Shown in pieces: positions 48,500 through 57,200 of a stretch of 64,000 nt of DNA. The first letter of the stretch is position 1. Every line of letters begins with the position of its first letter. Origin of the DNA: an uncultured Paracoccaceae bacterium (GTDB lineage: Bacteria > Pseudomonadota > Alphaproteobacteria > Rhodobacterales > Rhodobacteraceae); contig CANMVA010000001.1 in assembly GCA_947501355.1 (NCBI GenBank), forward strand, positions 2,317,492-2,381,491. The letters are read 5' to 3'. Below the pieces are notes generated by a model. The model searched no databases. It saw only the letters and a program-made list of their open reading frames with translations, and was not told the DNA's origin. Made by a program: the position numbers and the translations under genes.

Positions 48500-49864
48500 A
48501 TGGCGATCGGTCAGGCAGGATCACTTTCAACAAATTCTCCGACGGAGAATGCGCCAATCACGGTGACGTTTGACGAGCCGCTCACCAACCCGGTGATCGC
48601 TCTGACGGCCACGAATAACGGTGGCAACCAGTTCACGATGCGGGTGATCGACGTCACCGATACCGGCTTCACCTTCATCATCGAGGAATGGGAATATCAC
48701 GACGGGCCCCACGGCGCGACGGAGACGATCAATTGGCTGGCCATCGAGGAAGGCGTGCACACGCTGCCCGATGGCCGCGTCATCGAGGCGGGCACGACCA
48801 GCGCGGATACGACCAATTCGGCGGTGTCGCTGACAGGCGGGTTCACCGATCCGCCGGTGGTTCTGACCTCGGTCATGTCGGAAAATGACACTACGACCGT
48901 CGACAGCGATCCGCTGGATATCACCACATCCGGGTTCAACCTGCGGCTTCAGGAAGAGGAAGCGCAGGACAATATCCATGCGCCCGAAACCGTCGGCTGG
49001 ATCGCCATTCAAGGCGGCGGCGATGGCAGCGCAGGCACGGCGGTGACCTCGGATATTCTGGACAACACGCCTGATACGTTCGGCCTTGGGGCGAGCTACA
49101 CCAACGGGGTGGTGCTGGCCGAGACGCAGACGATCAATGGCGGGGATCCCGGCACGGTGGTGATTGATGGGGCCACCGGATCGACGGTTGATCTGTTCTT
49201 CGAGGAAGAGCAATCCGCCGATGGCGAGACGAACCATGTAGACGAAACCGTGGGAATTGTCGCCTTTGAGAACGGTCTGATTCCCTGCTTCACACCCGGC
49301 GCGCGGATTGACACACCGTTCGGCCCACGCGCGGTGGAGACGCTTCAGGCGGGCGATCTGGTGCTCACACGCGATCACGGGCCGCAGCCCCTGCGGTGGG
49401 TCTGCAGAACTGATCTGAGTGCCATGCGTCTGGCCGTGCAACCGCATCGGCGCCCGATCAGGATCAAGGCGGGGGCGCTTGGCCCCGACATGCCTGCGCG
49501 TGATATGATGGTCTCGCCACAGCACCGGATTCTGGTCTCGGGCTGGAAAGCGCAGCTTTTCGCGGGGTGCGACGAGGTTCTGGTACCCGCGCGGGCCTTG
49601 CTGCGGCGAGGCGATAACGGCAAACGGCCCCGCGCCCCGGTCAGCTATATTCATCTGCTGTTGGAAGACCATCAGGTTCTGTCGAGCGACGGCTTGTGGA
49701 GCGAGAGTCTACATGCGGGGCAATTGTCAAAGGCAGAGCTGCATCCGGCTGCGCGCGCGGAACTGTTGGAGCTTTTCCCTGATCTGCGCTGTTTTGAGCG
49801 CAATTACGGGCCGACCGCGCGGCAAGTCTCCACCGTGCAAGAAGGGCGACTGCTGGTCGCGTAA
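48500..49864 (+). CDS. Hint-domain protein with three lectin-like repeats, between hisA and hisF
   Basis: A 454-residue protein. Residues about 25-260 contain three related repeats ending with similar motifs (ETINWLAIEEG, ETVGWIAIQGG, ETVGIVAFENG), acidic and beta-rich, resembling H-type lectin folds. From Cys263 (CFTPGARIDTPFGPRAVETLQAGDLVL) to about 400 lies a Hedgehog/intein-type (Hint_2) domain with VSPQHRILVSG. Such domains can self-cleave at the cysteine. No signal peptide is seen; export by a type I system is possible. It is plus-strand like the his genes but unrelated to histidine synthesis. Confidence 0.85.
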   Translation: MAIGQAGSLSTNSPTENAPITVTFDEPLTNPVIALTATNNGGNQFTMRVIDVTDTGFTFIIEEWEYHDGPHGATETINWLAIEEGVHTLPDGRVIEAGTTSADTTNSAVSLTGGFTDPPVVLTSVMSENDTTTVDSDPLDITTSGFNLRLQEEEAQDNIHAPETVGWIAIQGGGDGSAGTAVTSDILDNTPDTFGLGASYTNGVVLAETQTINGGDPGTVVIDGATGSTVDLFFEEEQSADGETNHVDETVGIVAFENGLIPCFTPGARIDTPFGPRAVETLQAGDLVLTRDHGPQPLRWVCRTDLSAMRLAVQPHRRPIRIKAGALGPDMPARDMMVSPQHRILVSGWKAQLFAGCDEVLVPARALLRRGDNGKRPRAPVSYIHLLLEDHQVLSSDGLWSESLHAGQLSKAELHPAARAELLELFPDLRCFERNYGPTARQVSTVQEGRLLVA

Positions 49865-49918
49865 GCGTCGCCGGATTGTTGCTTTGCATGGGGCCGCAGT
49901 TTAACCTATGACGCTGGC

Positions 49919-50680
49919 ATGTTGAAAACACGCATCATTCCCTGTCTGGACGTGGCCGATGGGCGCGTTGTCAAGGGCGTCAATTTCGTCGATCTGATCG
50001 ACGCGGGCGACCCCGTGGAAAGTGCCAAGGCCTACGACGCGGCAGGGGCGGACGAGCTGTGTTTTCTGGACATACACGCCACGCATGAGAATCGCGGGAC
50101 GATGTTCGATCTGGCCACCCGCACGGCGGAGCAATGTTTCATGCCGCTGACTATTGGCGGCGGGGTGCGCACGCCAGAGGATGTGCGCGATCTGCTGCTC
50201 GCGGGGGCGGACAAGGTATCGTTCAACTCGGCCGCTGTGGCGGACCCGGATGTGGTGGCCCGCGCGGCAGACCGGTTCGGATCGCAATGTATTGTCGTGG
50301 CGATTGATGCCAAAACCGTCAGCCCCGGCAAGTGGGAGATCTTCACACATGGCGGGCGGCGCGAAACCGGCATTGATGCGGTCGAGTTTGCGAAAACGGT
50401 CGTGGCAAAGGGCGCAGGGGAGATCCTGCTTACCTCGATGGATCGCGACGGCACGCGGGCGGGGTTCAACCTGTCGCTGACACGGGCGATCTCGGACGCC
50501 GTGACGGTGCCAGTGATCGCTTCGGGCGGGGTCGGCAATCTGGACCATCTGGTCGAAGGCGTGACCGAAGGCGGGGCGAGCGCGGTGCTGGCGGCCTCGA
50601 TCTTTCATTTCGGGGATTACACCATCCGCGAGGCCAAGGAACACATGGCTGCGGCGGGCATTCCGATGAGGTTGTCATGA
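49919..50680 (+). CDS. hisF: Imidazole glycerol phosphate synthase cyclase subunit HisF
   Basis: A 253-residue beta/alpha barrel that forms imidazole glycerol phosphate and AICAR with ammonia from HisH. Catalytic aspartates lie in [15 protein letters not shown] and [24 protein letters not shown] and [10 protein letters not shown] bind phosphate. Its stop overlaps the hisE start by 4 bases. Confidence 0.97.
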   Translation: MLKTRIIPCLDVADGRVVKGVNFVDLIDAGDPVESAKAYDAAGADELCFLDIHATHENRGTMFDLATRTAEQCFMPLTIGGGVRTPEDVRDLLLAGADKVSFNSAAVADPDVVARAADRFGSQCIVVAIDAKTVSPGKWEIFTHGGRRETGIDAVEFAKTVVAKGAGEILLTSMDRDGTRAGFNLSLTRAISDAVTVPVIASGGVGNLDHLVEGVTEGGASAVLAASIFHFGDYTIREAKEHMAAAGIPMRLS

Positions 50681-50985
50681 ACGTTCTGGAGCGCTTGAGC
50701 GCCACGATTGCCGCGCGGGCGGCAGAGGGCGGAGAGGACAGTTGGACGGCGAAGCTGCTATCCAAAGGGCCAGAGAAATGCGCCGAGAAGTTCGGCGAGG
50801 AAGCTGTCGAGGCGATTATCGAGGCGGTCAAAGGCGACCGTGACGCGCTGACCGCAGAGGCAGCAGATGTACTCTATCACCTGCTGGTGATGCTGCGGGC
50901 GCGGGATGTGGATCTGGCCGATGTTCTGGCCGAGCTTGAGCGCCGCGAAGGCACATCGGGGATCTCAGAAAAAGCGGCGCGCTGA
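50677..50985 (+). CDS. hisE: Phosphoribosyl-ATP pyrophosphatase HisE
   Basis: A 102-residue, single-domain HisE of the MazG-like helical fold. [17 protein letters not shown] and [16 protein letters not shown] carry the acidic metal-binding residues. It is coupled to hisF and ends the local his genes. Confidence 0.96.
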   Translation: MNVLERLSATIAARAAEGGEDSWTAKLLSKGPEKCAEKFGEEAVEAIIEAVKGDRDALTAEAADVLYHLLVMLRARDVDLADVLAELERREGTSGISEKAAR

Positions 50986-51015
50986 CGCGCATTCTTTTTG
51001 ATCATTTTGCCCCCG

Positions 51016-51044
51016 GCGGGAATATTTTCAGAAAGATGAAGCCC
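51016..51044 (-). repeat. dispersed intergenic repeat, copy 3 (inverted, partly diverged)
   Basis: Read on the minus strand, CTTCATCTTTCTGAAAATATTCCC resembles the core of copies 1 and 2 (CTTC...CTTTTTCAAA.TATCC). It follows hisE and is flanked by CCCCCGGCGGG. Confidence 0.4.
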
Positions 51045-51188
51045 CGTTGCGGATTGGTCGGTTGCAACCTCTGGGTGGGTCTGGCTTACTAGAGGCGTTG
51101 CCCGATTTGCTCACCATAGGGTTAGAGCCGCCACAAACAGCTTAGGGCACGCCGAATTCTCCCTTCGTTCGCAATAGGATACTTTGTT

Positions 51189-52847
51189 ATGCCTGCTAAA
51201 GATTTGTCTACGATTCACCCCGCCGCCCATGCCTATGCGGCGGAGGTTCACGCCGGAACCTTGTCGCGTCGGGAGTTTCTGACCCGCGCGACCTCGCTTG
51301 GGGTCAGCGCGGCGGCGGCTTACGGGCTTTTGGGTGCGGTCCTGCCGACACCAGCGGTCGCACAAGCCCAGGAAGGCGGCACGCTGCGCATCGAAAGCAC
51401 AGTCAAGGCTCTGAAAGACCCGCGCACGTTCGACTGGCCGCAGATGTCGAACTTCACCCGTGGCTGGCTGGAATATCTGGTAGAATACAACGCCGACGGC
51501 ACGTTCCGCGGCATCCTGCTGGACAGTTGGGAGATCAACGAGGACGCCACGGAATACACGCTGAATGTGCGCCCCGGCGTCACTTGGAGCAATGGGGATG
51601 CGTTCACCGCCGAGGATGTTGCTTTCAACATTGCGCGCTGGTGCGAGAAAGGTGTGGAAGGCAATTCGATGGCCAGCCGGATGTCCTCGCTGATTGATGA
51701 AGAAACCGGTTTGGCCCGCGAAGGCGCGATTACGGTTGTCGATGCGCAGACGGTGAAACTGGTTCTGAATTCCCCTGATATCACGCTGATTGCAGGGTTT
51801 TCGGACTATCCCGCTCCGGTCGTGCATCAGAGCTTTGACGGTGATCCGATGAGCAATCCGATCGGCACCGGGCCTTATATGCCGGAGAGCTTTGAGGTGT
51901 CGGTCAAGGCGGTTCTGGTCAAGAACACCGATCATGACTGGTGGGGCAAGGGCGTCATCGGTGAGGCGGCGTTGGACCGGATCGAATATATCGACTACGG
52001 CACCAATCAGGCCTCGATCCTCGCGGCGGCGGACGCTGAAGAGGTTGATATGATTTACGAATCTCTCGGCGAGTTCGTCGAGATTTTTGACGCAATCGGT
52101 TGGACGAAGACCGAAGCCGTGACGGCCAATACGCTGGTGATCCGGCCGAACCAGCAAGCCGAAGTGGACGGCATGCAGCCTTATGCCGATAAGCGCGTGC
52201 GGCAGGCTTTGGCGCTGGCGGTAGACAATCAGGTCTGCCTGACGCTGGGCTATGCGGATCAGGGCACGCTGGCCGAGAACCACCATGTGTGCCCGATCCA
52301 CCCGGAATATGCCGATATTGGCCCCTCGGAATATGACCCGGTGAAAGCGATGCAGTTGATGCAAGAGGCAGGTATGGCCGATTTCGAGCATGAGCTGATC
52401 TCGATCGACGATGACTGGCGCAAGAACACATCCGACGCTGTGGCCGCGCAATTGCGCGATGCGGGGTTCAATGTGAAGCGGACGATCCTGCCCGGCTCGA
52501 CCTTCTGGAACGATTGGGCGGGCTACGCCTATTCGACGACAGACTGGGCGCAGCGGCCTTTGGGCGTGCAGGTTCTGGCGCTGGCTTACCGGTCAGGTGA
52601 GGCGTGGAATGAAAGTGCCTTTGCCAATGCCGATTTCGATACGGCTTTGAACAAGGCGCTGTCGATTGCTGATGCGGATACGCGACGCGAGACGATGACG
52701 GAGATTCAGGCGATCATGCGGGATGAGGGCGTGGTCATTCAGCCCTACTGGCGCTCGACCTATCGGCATCACAAAGAGAACGTGATCGGCGCAGAGATGC
52801 ATCCGACCTTTGAGATCCATGTCTACAAGCTGGGTCTAGCAGCCTGA
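51189..52847 (+). CDS. Tat-exported ABC transporter solute-binding protein (peptide type)
   Basis: A 552-residue extracytoplasmic binding protein of the DppA/OppA family (SBP_bac_5). The N-terminus holds a twin-arginine signal ([24 protein letters not shown]). The mature part contains [29 protein letters not shown], the family signature. Peptides, nickel or other solutes are possible ligands. No permease or ATPase genes follow; the next gene is on the other strand, so it is an orphan here. Confidence 0.92.
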   Translation: MPAKDLSTIHPAAHAYAAEVHAGTLSRREFLTRATSLGVSAAAAYGLLGAVLPTPAVAQAQEGGTLRIESTVKALKDPRTFDWPQMSNFTRGWLEYLVEYNADGTFRGILLDSWEINEDATEYTLNVRPGVTWSNGDAFTAEDVAFNIARWCEKGVEGNSMASRMSSLIDEETGLAREGAITVVDAQTVKLVLNSPDITLIAGFSDYPAPVVHQSFDGDPMSNPIGTGPYMPESFEVSVKAVLVKNTDHDWWGKGVIGEAALDRIEYIDYGTNQASILAAADAEEVDMIYESLGEFVEIFDAIGWTKTEAVTANTLVIRPNQQAEVDGMQPYADKRVRQALALAVDNQVCLTLGYADQGTLAENHHVCPIHPEYADIGPSEYDPVKAMQLMQEAGMADFEHELISIDDDWRKNTSDAVAAQLRDAGFNVKRTILPGSTFWNDWAGYAYSTTDWAQRPLGVQVLALAYRSGEAWNESAFANADFDTALNKALSIADADTRRETMTEIQAIMRDEGVVIQPYWRSTYRHHKENVIGAEMHPTFEIHVYKLGLAA

Positions 52848-52884
52848 TCCGGGTGGGGCCTTGCTGCGGTAAGGCCCCTGCCCT

Positions 52885-53352
52885 TTAAAGCTTTGAGCTG
52901 ATGACGCCAGTGGCGAAGCCGCCCATCCGGAGTTCACCGAACAGGCGCTGATATTCGATTTTGGGGCATCGGTTTTGAATGACGGTCACGCCACGCGCTT
53001 CGGCTTTGGCGGCGGCTTCAGCATGTTCGACGCCGATCTGCATCCAGATGGTCTTGAGGTCAGGAAAATGCGCGAGGGCCTCGTCGACGATGGGGGGCAC
53101 GGCCTCGGACCGGCGGAAGATATCGACCATGTCGACGGGGTCTGTAATGTCGCTGAGCGTCGCTTTCACCTCTGCCCCGAAGAGCATTTTGCCCGCATGG
53201 CCGGGGTTCACCGGGATCACGGTGTAGCCCTTGAGGCTGAGATAACGCGCCACGTAGTAGCTGGGGCGCACGGGGTTCATCGAGACACCGACAACCGCGA
53301 CCGTTTTGGTCGATTGAAGAACGTCGCGGAGATGGGCATCGGAATAGGTCAT
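52885..53352 (-). CDS. CoA-binding domain protein (YccU-like)
   Basis: A 155-residue single Rossmann domain: VAVVGVSMNPVRPSYYVARYLSLKGY binds the nucleotide part of CoA, and VDMVDIFRRSEAVPPIVDEAL is the second family motif. Its role in the cell is unknown. It stands alone between two convergent or unrelated genes. Confidence 0.9.
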   Translation of the reverse strand: MTYSDAHLRDVLQSTKTVAVVGVSMNPVRPSYYVARYLSLKGYTVIPVNPGHAGKMLFGAEVKATLSDITDPVDMVDIFRRSEAVPPIVDEALAHFPDLKTIWMQIGVEHAEAAAKAEARGVTVIQNRCPKIEYQRLFGELRMGGFATGVISSKL

Positions 53353-53411
53353 AGGGGAGTTAAGGCAGAGAATTCGGCCTAGTGGAAGGGCTTTGCGTGA
53401 CGCGTGGGTCT

Positions 53412-53452
53412 GGAAAAGGAAAGCGGCCAGCGAGGGGATCCCGCTGGCCGCT
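53412..53452. terminator. intrinsic terminator after the 5'-nucleotidase-like gene
   Basis: AGCGGCCAGCG (53422-53432) and CGCTGGCCGCT (53442-53452) form an 11-bp perfect stem with a 9-base loop. On the minus strand TTCCTTTTCC follows, 23 bases after the gene's stop. Confidence 0.8.
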
Positions 53453-53474
53453 GTCTTTTAACGAGGCGTTCGGC

Positions 53475-54959
53475 TTATTCGACTTGCGTCACGCGGCCAT
53501 CAAGCACCGGCACCGCTGCGCCATTCTCAAACGCAGTCATGACCTGCGCAGCCATCAGCTCGGCTGCGTTTTCCTCGATGATGCTGGGCTTGCCTGCGAA
53601 CATCGCGTAGCCGTCACCACCGTTGCCCATGAAGTCGCTCGTGGCCAGAAGATAGGTTTTGGCCTCGTCCAGAGCTTCGCCGGCGACCATGACCTCTTTC
53701 ACGCGCATGCCTGCGGGGGCGGTGGCGTCAAAGCTGAATGTCATGCCGGAGACGTGGGGGTAGCGACCGCCGCCATCCTCGATCTCGGAGACGCCGTTCT
53801 CGAGCGCTGCGCGAATGTCTGCGCCTGTCACTTCGAGCACGACGGTCTTGTTGCCGAAGGGCAGTTCGGTGAGGACATCGCGGCGGGTGAGCATGGTGCC
53901 GGGCTCGTAGGTGGTGTCGCCGCGGATACCGCCGCCGTTGGTGATGACAACATCGGCGCCGGTCTCTGCCCGCATCGCGTCAGCGGTCAGGTTGCCAAAG
54001 GCGCTTTCAGCCGCGCGCACGGTGGTGCGGCGGGTGTCGAGCATGACAGGCGTTTCGCCAATTTCGATATCCAATTCGGCGGACAGGAACTCTTCAAACT
54101 TGGCAACCTCGGCGGCGATCTCGGCATTGGGTTCGACGCCGACCGTGTTGATGACGTCGAAGGCGGGCTGCCATTCAACCTGCGGGCCGCGACGGCCTTC
54201 GACCGTTTCGATGTCGAGCGTCACGACAGTGACGAAGCTGGCCTGGCTGCCGCTTTCGACCATGGCGACATTGCCGTCATATTCAATGACCAGATCGTGG
54301 TCGTCGCCCGAAAGCAGCAGGTCGACATCGCCTGCATTGTAAAGCGCGCGGTCTTCGCCGGTATCCGTATGGGCCAGCGCGATCACCAGATCAGCGCCCG
54401 CTTCGCGCAGCGCCGCAGCGGTTGTGGCCGCGACCTCAACCGGGTCGCCGAAAGTCACATCGCCGGGGGTGGATTTCACGGCGGTGCTGGCGGTGGTCAG
54501 GCCAAAAATGCCAACCATATGCTCGCCCACTTCGACCATCATGTTCTCGGTCACGCCTTCGACCAACGAGCCATCGGGCTCGATCGCGTTGTTGGAGAGC
54601 ATCGTGAACTCGGCCTCGGTGATCCGCTCCCGGAGGATGTCGGGACCGAAGTCGAACTCGTGATTGCCCAGCGCCATCACATCGAGACCTGCCATGTTCA
54701 GCAGCGAAATCATATGCGCGCCCTGATCGAAATTGGACAGAAGCGACGGCGAGATGCTGTCGCCTGCGCTGGTAGCCAGAACCGTGCCGCCTTGGGCGCG
54801 GACATCGGCAATCACCGTGGCCAGACGGGCCACGCCGCCCGTATCGCCGGTGCCTTCCATCCGGTCGAGGTCGTTGACATGGACAATCGTCAGCCTGTCC
54901 TGAGCGAAGGCTGGAACGGCCGCCAGAAGGGCAGCAGCAATGGTAGCAGCAAAACGCAT
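53475..54959 (-). CDS. 5'-nucleotidase/2',3'-cyclic phosphodiesterase-like secreted enzyme
   Basis: A 494-residue periplasmic metallophosphatase. A signal peptide (FAATIAAALLAAVPAFA) precedes the metallophosphoesterase domain (ALGNHEFDFG, ALAHTDTGED) and the C-terminal nucleotidase domain (ITNGGGIRGDTTYEPG, MGNGGDGYAMF). The first metal motif reads VNDLDRME where the family usually has D-x-H, so one ligand appears replaced by Asp. CAGGAGAAAAAA precedes the ATG at 54959. Likely role is phosphate or nucleoside scavenging. Confidence 0.9.
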   Translation of the reverse strand: MRFAATIAAALLAAVPAFAQDRLTIVHVNDLDRMEGTGDTGGVARLATVIADVRAQGGTVLATSAGDSISPSLLSNFDQGAHMISLLNMAGLDVMALGNHEFDFGPDILRERITEAEFTMLSNNAIEPDGSLVEGVTENMMVEVGEHMVGIFGLTTASTAVKSTPGDVTFGDPVEVAATTAAALREAGADLVIALAHTDTGEDRALYNAGDVDLLLSGDDHDLVIEYDGNVAMVESGSQASFVTVVTLDIETVEGRRGPQVEWQPAFDVINTVGVEPNAEIAAEVAKFEEFLSAELDIEIGETPVMLDTRRTTVRAAESAFGNLTADAMRAETGADVVITNGGGIRGDTTYEPGTMLTRRDVLTELPFGNKTVVLEVTGADIRAALENGVSEIEDGGGRYPHVSGMTFSFDATAPAGMRVKEVMVAGEALDEAKTYLLATSDFMGNGGDGYAMFAGKPSIIEENAAELMAAQVMTAFENGAAVPVLDGRVTQVE

Positions 54960-55085
54960 TTTTTTTCTCCTGTTGAACTGCCTTGAGGCTAGCGCAGGCA
55001 ATGCAGCTTGGAAAGCGGGCTGGCCGAAGTTCACGGAACGGAAGGTAAGCGCTGCTGAGATAAGTGGCAGAACAGGCTGCCCCTA

Positions 55086-55118
55086 AAGAAAAAAGCGCCC
55101 GGGGGGGACCCGAGCGCT
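55086..55118 (-). terminator. intrinsic terminator downstream of the YHS gene
   Basis: A 10-bp stem AGCGCTCGGG / CCCGGGCGCT (one G-U) with a TCCCC loop, followed by six T on the minus strand. Confidence 0.8.
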
Positions 55119-55173
55119 AGGTGTGGAACGAGGGACAGTGAAGTGAAACACAAGAGTTCCAGCCTGCGTCTCT
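55086..55173 (-). ncRNA. candidate sRNA ending in an intrinsic terminator
   Basis: On the minus strand TTCAAA (55208-55203) and TATCTA (55186-55181), spaced by 16, resemble a promoter. The expected transcript holds a TGGAAC/GTTCCA stem and ends at AGCGCTCGGG / CCCGGGCGCT followed by six T (55086-55118). It could equally be the 3' UTR and terminator of the YHS gene, whose stop is about 120 bases upstream. Confidence 0.35.
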
Positions 55174-55237
55174 GATCTAATAGATAGTGTCATGGCAATG
55201 ACTTTGAAGACCCTGCCACGATTCTGTGAACGAAGTG

Positions 55238-55702
55238 TTAAGCGCCCAGAACAGAGGGCCAATTCGCGTCTGCTGCCGTGATATGGCCTTCGATGTCACG
55301 CAGCCAGCGGCGGCGCACACCTTTTGAGAAGTTCAGGTAGAGCTTGTCGTTATGCACCGTCCAGGCATCCGGGTCGATCTTGGCGGTGTAGCCTTGGCTG
55401 ACCGCATAAGCGCAGTAGCCGCCGTATTGGGGCGCGTACCCATCGGCGTTCATCTCAAACTTTGCGCGGTTCTCGGCGGAGGCGAAGTGCCATGTCGCGC
55501 CTTTCCATTCGACCGAATGCTCCGGCGATCCTTTGACGGGCGCGCCTTCGGTGAAGTAGGCGACCGGGTCATAGCCTTCGATGGCGACGCCATCGGTTGC
55601 GAAAACCCATGGCTCTTCAGCCAGGGCGGGGCGGATCAGGGTGCCAGTGACGGGGATGGCGACCAAAAGGCCAAGAAAAGCGCGGCGGGAAGGGGTAGGC
55701 AT
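55238..55702 (-). CDS. YHS domain protein with Tat-like signal
   Basis: A 154-residue protein. The N-terminus SRRAFLGLLVAIPVTG resembles a twin-arginine signal, then a YHS-type domain: IEGYDPVAYFTEGAPVKG, WHFASAENRAKFEMNADGY, PQYGGYCAYAVSQGY. YHS domains bind metal or sit in metal-related proteins; function is unknown. The ATG at 55702 has GGAG eight bases upstream. A terminator lies 120 bases downstream. Confidence 0.87.
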   Translation of the reverse strand: MPTPSRRAFLGLLVAIPVTGTLIRPALAEEPWVFATDGVAIEGYDPVAYFTEGAPVKGSPEHSVEWKGATWHFASAENRAKFEMNADGYAPQYGGYCAYAVSQGYTAKIDPDAWTVHNDKLYLNFSKGVRRRWLRDIEGHITAADANWPSVLGA

Positions 55703-55816
55703 GGGGCAAGCTCCGAAAGTTGGTTTCATCTTGCCTTGAAGATGCGCCGTGCCGCCCACTCTGAAAACCCCCCTCGCCGGAGCGTGATCGGGATCGGATA
55801 AGCCGTGAGGATTGTT

Positions 55817-56131
55817 TCAGTCGAAGATATCTTCGAGCACGTCCCACGCCTCTTCCAGCACTTTTCGGCCCAGAGATTTGCGTTTTTTGCGCTTCTTGCG
55901 CTTCCGCTCGTCCCACTTATACCCTTTGATCGGGTCCTCCGGGCGGTTGCGGATGCGTGAAGGTTTCACCAGTTCGCGCTGTTCGCCCTGATCGGATCGT
56001 GGAATCATCTTGAGATCATGGAGCGGCGCGCCGCAGCCCCGGCAGCTGAGTTCATGCTGGACCTTGCCGCGCAGAACCAGCGCAGCACGGGTGCCGCAAT
56101 AACAACAGGTGGCGATTTTGGTGGCGGGCAT
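55817..56131 (-). CDS. small zinc-ribbon protein, unknown function
   Basis: A 104-residue protein with two C-x-x-C pairs (CCYCG near residue 9; CRGCG near 30) forming a zinc ribbon, then a strongly basic stretch (KRKKRKKRKS) and an acidic helical tail (EEAWDVLEDIFD). The charge pattern suggests nucleic acid or ribosome contact, which is inference. It lies 8 bases after rlmB on the same strand. Confidence 0.8.
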   Translation of the reverse strand: MPATKIATCCYCGTRAALVLRGKVQHELSCRGCGAPLHDLKMIPRSDQGEQRELVKPSRIRNRPEDPIKGYKWDERKRKKRKKRKSLGRKVLEEAWDVLEDIFD

Positions 56132-56139
56132 CGGCGCTC

Positions 56140-56922
56140 CTATTCGTCTCGTGTAGAGGCATATAGGGCGACGGCGGCAGCATTTGAGACGTTGAGCGAG
56201 CCGAACACCCCTTTCGCGTCAATTTTGACCAGCGCGTCACAGGTGTCCTTGGTCTTTTCGCGCAGGCCCGGCCCTTCGGCACCCAGCACCAGCGCGACCG
56301 GGCGGTCGGACTTGCCCTTGAGCGCTGCATCAATCGTCGTCCCCGCCTCCCCATCGAGGCCCAGCAGGATGTAGCCCATGGAGCGGAGCGTCTCCATCGC
56401 GTTGGCGAGGTTCTTGACTCGCAGATAGGGTTGGCGTTCCAGCGCGCCGGACGCGGTTTTGGCCAGCGCGCCGGTTTCAGGCGCCGATTGGCGGTGCGGG
56501 GCGATGACGGCACGGGCGCCGAAGACCTCGGCCGAGCGAAGGATCGCGCCGACGTTATGCGGGTCGGTCACCCGGTCGAGCAGGACCACGCGCGGGGTTT
56601 GGCCATCAGCGGCAAGGCAGCGTTCTTCGATGCTGCCCCAGTGGAGCGGTTTGACCTCAAGAGCAGCGCCCTGGTGCACCGATTGCGGATCAAGCGGGGC
56701 CGCGAATTTGCGCGGATCGCTGATTTCGGGCTCCATCCCAGAGGCGGCGATGGCATCGGCTAGCTTGGTCTGGGCATTCAGTGTGACGACAAGGCGCAAA
56801 CGCTCGCGCGCAGGGTTCTCCAACGCGTCGCGCACGGCGTGCAGGCCAAAGAGCCAAACGGTTTCTGCCGCAGACGCGCGGCGCGATTGCTCTTTCTCGA
56901 TGACCCATTTGGGCTTTTTCAT
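56140..56922 (-). CDS. rlmB: 23S rRNA (guanosine-2'-O)-methyltransferase RlmB
   Basis: A SPOUT methyltransferase of 260 residues. The N-terminal L30e-like substrate domain is followed by the SPOUT domain with LLDRVTDPHNVGAILRSAEVFG, VLGAEGPGLREKT and SLNVSNAAAVALY, the knot motifs. RlmB methylates G2251 of 23S rRNA. The ATG at 56922 follows AAAGGGAC. It is divergent from tRNA-Tyr, 102 bases away. Confidence 0.93.
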   Translation of the reverse strand: MKKPKWVIEKEQSRRASAAETVWLFGLHAVRDALENPARERLRLVVTLNAQTKLADAIAASGMEPEISDPRKFAAPLDPQSVHQGAALEVKPLHWGSIEERCLAADGQTPRVVLLDRVTDPHNVGAILRSAEVFGARAVIAPHRQSAPETGALAKTASGALERQPYLRVKNLANAMETLRSMGYILLGLDGEAGTTIDAALKGKSDRPVALVLGAEGPGLREKTKDTCDALVKIDAKGVFGSLNVSNAAAVALYASTRDE

Positions 56923-57024
56923 GGGGGTCCCTTTCGTTGCAAATGGCATGGCGTCTGCGCGCGCGCGGTGCAAGCGAATTTCGTCTTGACGGGGTTGGGC
57001 CGCTTGCGTATTCGGTCCGCCAGT

Positions 57025-57108
57025 GGGCGACAGGCCGCAAGGTGTGGCAGGGGACTGTAACTCCCTCGCGGAGACGCACGCCTGGTTCGATTCCAGGGTC
57101 GCCCACCA
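57025..57108 (+). tRNA. tRNA-Tyr (anticodon GTA), CCA encoded; integration site
   Basis: Acceptor GGGCGAC pairs with GTCGCCC, the anticodon loop is CTGTAAC (GTA), a long variable arm marks it as class II, and the T arm is CCTGG-TTCGATT-CCAGG. CCA is at 57106-57108. An integrase gene begins about 90 bases downstream on the same strand, so the 3' end is the probable attachment site. Confidence 0.95.
57085..57108 (+). mobile_element. probable left attachment site (3' end of tRNA-Tyr)
   Basis: The T arm plus acceptor strand and CCA is the usual crossover for tyrosine integrases. A second copy was not found in the window, so the right end must be beyond 64000. The exact att core is inferred. Confidence 0.5.
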
Positions 57109-57200
57109 TCCTTCCTATCACACTGTTTTTATGGCCGTTCGGTGCTATGATTCATCTGATACCGCCCATATTCGATACAAACAGACGTGATTTCGATACA

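Noticed and set aside
53382-54986. Long plus-strand frame (534 codons) opposite the 5'-nucleotidase gene
   Set aside because: The minus strand encodes clear metallophosphatase motifs and a signal peptide; the plus frame has no motif.
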